From positions 1 through 38,449 of the forward strand of contig CAJQQR010000269.1 in assembly GCA_905480545.1 (NCBI GenBank): 38,449 nucleotides of DNA, written 5' to 3'. The translations under genes were made by a program, and so were the position numbers. The notes beneath the pieces are model-generated. The model was not told where the DNA came from, made no database searches, and worked only from the letters and a program-made list of their open reading frames with translations. The number at the start of each line of letters is the position of its first letter. The first letter of the stretch is position 1. The stretch comes from an uncultured Pirellulaceae bacterium. GTDB taxonomy: Bacteria; Planctomycetota; Planctomycetia; Pirellulales; Pirellulaceae. Below, one piece after another: positions 34,979 through 38,449 of this stretch.

Positions 34979-37900
34979 TTATCGCTTCATTACCAACCAT
35001 TTTGATTGCCAACCGACTGGATGCCTTGCGCTGAAGCCACCGGCTTCGACAAAGAGGTAGTCTTCATTGTCAATGGTCTTCAATTTCATTTTCAATGCCT
35101 CGTAACGAGTCAGGTCCATCAGTGTATCTCCAGACCAAAGTAGGGTGGGGTGGTCCGTTTTGCTTTCCTTCTTCAAATGAAGGCCACTTAGTTTAGCTCC
35201 CCGAGCGTTCAGTCGTTTTTCCGGGGTGAATTGATCAATTGAATTGACGATTCCAAGCGTCCGCCACCGTCCCAAGAGTGGCGGCTGATTTACAAACTTC
35301 CCATCGTAGAGGAACTTTACGGCGCCGGTTTGACGTTCCCTGTCGGTCGGATCCTGTGCAGCTTGCCACTGGGAGGACAGCATTGGGACCACATCCGCTG
35401 ATTTTTGCACCAAGTCATCGCCCATGGGCGGAAGCAATTGTTTTTCCAGGTGAATGCTGATCTTGCCCTGAGGAACCGGTGAGCTTGGTTTTACTTTGTA
35501 TTTATCATTGAATCGAAGAAAAGTCTTCACGGCGATTGTGAGCTCGCCTTTTTTGAAGTCTTCAAGAAAGTCCTTTGTGATATACGCTCCCTTGGGTTGT
35601 CCGCCAGATCCCCGGCCATTGCATGTCTTGGATTCAATCAACGGTTTTCCGTTGATATAAATGATGTGCCCACCGCCGGAACCGACGTGGTTTCCGTCGT
35701 TGACACGTAAGCGGTATCGGTAACCTTGCTCGATCGGCGCAATATCGAAGCGACCACGCATCAAAAGAACTTCATTTTCCCAAAAGGTATTTACTTTTGT
35801 GCCTCCGAAACAATCTGGCCCCTGACATCCTGCATTGCATTTATGAATCGGGCCGACTGGTAGCGATCCCATGTAGTTTCCAAACGGGCTTAATCCCTTT
35901 TTCCACATTGAGGCGTCAAAGTCCTGGGCGAACCAGTTTTCCATGCCGTCGGGAGCAGTGACTTCTCGGTAGCGAGTAATAAGTTGATCAAAGGGGACCT
36001 GCTCTTTCTGAATTGGGGCAAAACTATGGTAAGACCACTTGGCGTTACGCAGATCGGAAAACATTTGCCATTTAAATCCTTTGGATCCAGCACGGTCGTA
36101 TAACGCAACTAAACCATCAATCGCATCTCTCGAACCACCGGGATAGCCTGATTGAATTTCGCAAGCTACGAGCTGTTTCAGCTTTTTGCGGTTTCGGCCG
36201 ACGTATTCGGGGATCAGCTCTTCGGTGATGATCGGCTGGATGGCTTTTTTTAATGCCGGACCGAACAGAGACGGATCCGCGTTAAGAAAGTACTCCTTGA
36301 ATGGCAATATTTCTTGTGGGTATCGTGTGCGGGCGACTTCATACAGCAGGTCCAATCCGCCTGGCACGTCGGCGAGTGAAGCTGCAATGTACTCCATGTG
36401 AGAATCGAAGGTGGAAGAAATGTCTTGTCCACCTCGAGCAGTTTTTACGCCAGCATATCTGGTAAACGAACCCTTCAGTGTTTCTGCAGCCAATTTATGA
36501 ACTTCGTCGCTGCCGGATTTGATCTTTTCGCGAATGCTACCCATCAGCCCCAGTGTCAAGGCTGAGCGTTGGTTTGTTCGGATCAGCTCTCCAATTGGCG
36601 GCAGCACTTGTTTGTAGCAACGTTCATCTGCGACAACGGAACACAAAGCGACCAAAGTCGCATTTTGAAGCCACCAATCTTCGTGTTGCAGGTAGGGAAG
36701 CAATGTGTCGATGTGTGGTTGGACCCAGTCGGCAGGGGCATGGCCAATGATGCGCAGAGCTGAATCTTTAACCCACCAGGATTCCTCAGAATCCTTCACT
36801 GCCTGCAAGGCGAGATCATAGACGTCACGGGTAAAAGCACGAGTCTTTTCATATCGAAGAGTTTCATAAATTGCAGCGAACATCGCGCGGCGAACTCTCG
36901 GGTCATTTGATCGAAGAAACTCCATCACAAGTTCCTGTCTGACTTTGCCGCCGGGTGAACGCCTACCAATGTAGCCGCTGTTGACACCTAGTGCTTTGTT
37001 GGCTGCAACAAAGCGAATGTTGTGGTCCTGGTGATGCATGTATTTTCGAATCAGTTCATCAGATACTTTGTCTGACTGATGAAGCCGATGCAAAACAGGT
37101 TTGCTTGAATCGCCGGCCAGTGTCTCGTTCATGATGTTTTGTTGTTTGCCGCTCGCATTTTTCACGGCATTCAACGAGAGAAAGGCGTTATCTGCTGCGA
37201 CACCCCATGGTTGCGTGGGGAGCTGATATTGCTTTGAGAATTTTGTTGGCGGCGCTCCGGTAATGCGTAAGGTCTTGCGGGGAACGGTGTAGGTCAACGC
37301 GTAGGCAGTGCCCCATCCACCTCTCCATTTATCTGCGTCATAACCTGCACCACCAAGTATCCCAAACGAACCATCAAACCGACGGGACAAATCATAATGC
37401 CACTGGCGATTGTCCATGAACTCGCGATATTGTTTCGGCCTTGTCTCGTAAAGCAGTCCCATCGCCGGGCTGCGCCATGACTCGCCGATTCCACCACCGG
37501 TGTGACCGTGTAACATGAAACTGGTTGTGTAAAAACTGGTCATCGCGCAAGCATCGCGAGCCTGAGCGTAAACGGAGCTCTCGCCATTTGGAGTCAACGC
37601 GGCAGCCGCTGCCATGGCGAACGCCAGATTTCCGTTCTTGCCATTGTCGACAAACCCGAGCTCCGGCCGATCGTCGCCGTAAGGATTGTGCCCGCGTCCC
37701 GAGTAACGATAAAAGTGTACCAATGCGCCAAGCAGTGCGTGATCTGGCACATCTGCTCCGCATTCTTTTGCAAGCAACAAAAAGGTCAGTACTGCCGTTC
37801 CGCCCGCGTTGAGATGCCCGTTTCCATAGGTGACACTTGGGACTCCACCCCGACCAGCCCAGCCGTCAAGATACTGTGCCTTGACGGCGTTGTTGACCCA

Positions 37901-38449
37901 CTTCTGAATTCCAGGCAACACTTCTTGATCGCCGGTACGAATGTAGTACTCACATAATGGAATGCCACCGTAGCCCAGATACCAGGCGTAGGTCTGTGGC
38001 TTATTTGCAACGCTTCGCGCCCACTTCCGTACGCGTTGGATGTCTTTTTCTTCTCCTGTCGAGAGCAAAAAGAGCATTCCGATTCCGCCGAAGCCGATCG
38101 GAGAATCTGGCTTGGAAAGGTAATCTGCAAATTTTCTAACGATCTGATCTGATTTCGGGCAATCAAGCGGCCAGGTTTCGCTGTACGCACCTATCGCAGG
38201 AATCGTGACGACTGCGTCCGCCGTTTGGTCCTTGATTTTAAATCGAAGAATGCCATCGCTCGCTTCGGCTTCAGCCACAATTTGTCCAAGCTGAATCCGC
38301 GGATCAATCTCAGCAAGTCGTTGACCGTTGATGGTTTCAATGATCTGCCCGGTCTTAAGTTTTCCCGTTGTCGCCGCCGGCGAGTTTTCTTCGATATGGC
38401 TGATTCGCATCGTGAATGCCGGCTGAATCAAATCGATGCCCATACCGAC
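34979..38449 (-). CDS. DUF6288-like PDZ/HEAT protein, 5' end missing
   Basis: At least 1156 codons; the frame is open to the window edge, so the methionine at 38443 need not be the start and the signal peptide is probably outside. A PDZ-like domain comes first ('ISHIEENSPAATTGKLKTGQ' and 'GILRFKIK', first 75 residues). Then comes a helical toroid-like region with repeated Gly/Trp/His signatures (YLGYGGIPLCEYY, GWAGRGG, GGGIGESWRSPAMGLL, GWGTAYALTY; about 110-400). HEAT-like repeats follow at about 460-600, and a C-terminal beta-rich module with a Cys cluster (CNAGCQGPDCFGG). This order is that of planctomycete/verrucomicrobial proteins annotated DUF6288. Likely exported; role unknown. Separated from the polysaccharide genes by a short gap. 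Confidence 0.7.
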   Translation of the reverse strand, partial: VGMGIDLIQPAFTMRISHIEENSPAATTGKLKTGQIIETINGQRLAEIDPRIQLGQIVAEAEASDGILRFKIKDQTADAVVTIPAIGAYSETWPLDCPKSDQIVRKFADYLSKPDSPIGFGGIGMLFLLSTGEEKDIQRVRKWARSVANKPQTYAWYLGYGGIPLCEYYIRTGDQEVLPGIQKWVNNAVKAQYLDGWAGRGGVPSVTYGNGHLNAGGTAVLTFLLLAKECGADVPDHALLGALVHFYRYSGRGHNPYGDDRPELGFVDNGKNGNLAFAMAAAAALTPNGESSVYAQARDACAMTSFYTTSFMLHGHTGGGIGESWRSPAMGLLYETRPKQYREFMDNRQWHYDLSRRFDGSFGILGGAGYDADKWRGGWGTAYALTYTVPRKTLRITGAPPTKFSKQYQLPTQPWGVAADNAFLSLNAVKNASGKQQNIMNETLAGDSSKPVLHRLHQSDKVSDELIRKYMHHQDHNIRFVAANKALGVNSGYIGRRSPGGKVRQELVMEFLRSNDPRVRRAMFAAIYETLRYEKTRAFTRDVYDLALQAVKDSEESWWVKDSALRIIGHAPADWVQPHIDTLLPYLQHEDWWLQNATLVALCSVVADERCYKQVLPPIGELIRTNQRSALTLGLMGSIREKIKSGSDEVHKLAAETLKGSFTRYAGVKTARGGQDISSTFDSHMEYIAASLADVPGGLDLLYEVARTRYPQEILPFKEYFLNADPSLFGPALKKAIQPIITEELIPEYVGRNRKKLKQLVACEIQSGYPGGSRDAIDGLVALYDRAGSKGFKWQMFSDLRNAKWSYHSFAPIQKEQVPFDQLITRYREVTAPDGMENWFAQDFDASMWKKGLSPFGNYMGSLPVGPIHKCNAGCQGPDCFGGTKVNTFWENEVLLMRGRFDIAPIEQGYRYRLRVNDGNHVGSGGGHIIYINGKPLIESKTCNGRGSGGQPKGAYITKDFLEDFKKGELTIAVKTFLRFNDKYKVKPSSPVPQGKISIHLEKQLLPPMGDDLVQKSADVVPMLSSQWQAAQDPTDRERQTGAVKFLYDGKFVNQPPLLGRWRTLGIVNSIDQFTPEKRLNARGAKLSGLHLKKESKTDHPTLLWSGDTLMDLTRYEALKMKLKTIDNEDYLFVEAGGFSARHPVGWQSKWLVMKR

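Noticed and set aside
1-38449. CRISPR array, insertion sequence, prophage or toxin-antitoxin pair
   Set aside because: No regularly spaced repeats, transposase or phage structural motifs were seen; the only repeats found are the two-copy leader unit and the 14-base element.

Overview
The window looks like chromosome of a planctomycete, most likely Pirellulaceae-like. The evidence is family content, since no rRNA or marker gene is present. It carries a fused beta-propeller/HEAT/cytochrome c protein of the PVC type, a secreted formylglycine sulfatase, a Tat-exported Gfo/Idh/MocA oxidoreductase, a giant Asp-box propeller protein and a DUF6288-type protein. Intergenic gaps of 300-1000 bases are common.

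Left part (1-7879): the tail of an endonuclease/exonuclease/phosphatase family protein, an orphan small reading frame, a 1089-residue secreted Asp-box protein, and a gene-poor stretch. That stretch holds a fragment resembling a tmRNA/tRNA 3' end and a TPR-like membrane protein gene broken by two in-frame stops. A secreted HExxH metallopeptidase-like gene follows. The truncated pieces suggest an old, decayed insertion region.

Second part (7880-15290, all minus strand): Gfo/Idh/MocA oxidoreductase, sulfatase, PVC-type cytochrome c protein and short-chain dehydrogenase. This is the usual planctomycete kit for taking apart sulfated or modified sugars outside the cytoplasm, although no glycoside hydrolase or transporter is present to fix the substrate.

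Third part (16288-34404): an exopolysaccharide locus in two divergent arms. The plus arm is a Wzz-like chain-length protein, a membrane glycosyltransferase 2 and an O-antigen ligase/polymerase, overlapping by ATGA. A Wza-like export protein converges on it. The minus arm is a phosphoglycosyltransferase, a membrane protein with a degenerate GGDEF-like domain, a polysaccharide deacetylase, a flippase and a glycosyltransferase 4. It then runs on, with overlaps or gaps of at most 33 bases, into an unusual metabolic cassette: a DUF1932-type dehydrogenase, an RraA-like aldolase/decarboxylase, a cyanophycin-synthetase-like ATP-grasp ligase, a second ATP-grasp ligase and an HTTM-like membrane protein. 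A DUF2236/MpaB-like putative oxygenase lies further down. I infer that this cassette makes and ligates a small acidic or amino-acid-like group, either as a decoration of the polysaccharide or as a separate small molecule. It is the best candidate here for an undescribed system. The region between the arms carries two 30-base hairpin repeats, one with a compensatory base-pair change, and a 15-base perfect palindrome. Half of that palindrome recurs 6 kb away, also just upstream of a minus-strand start.

Right end (34480-38449): a possible small membrane protein and a long DUF6288-like PDZ/HEAT protein running off the window. All calls come from reading the sequence; no database search was run.
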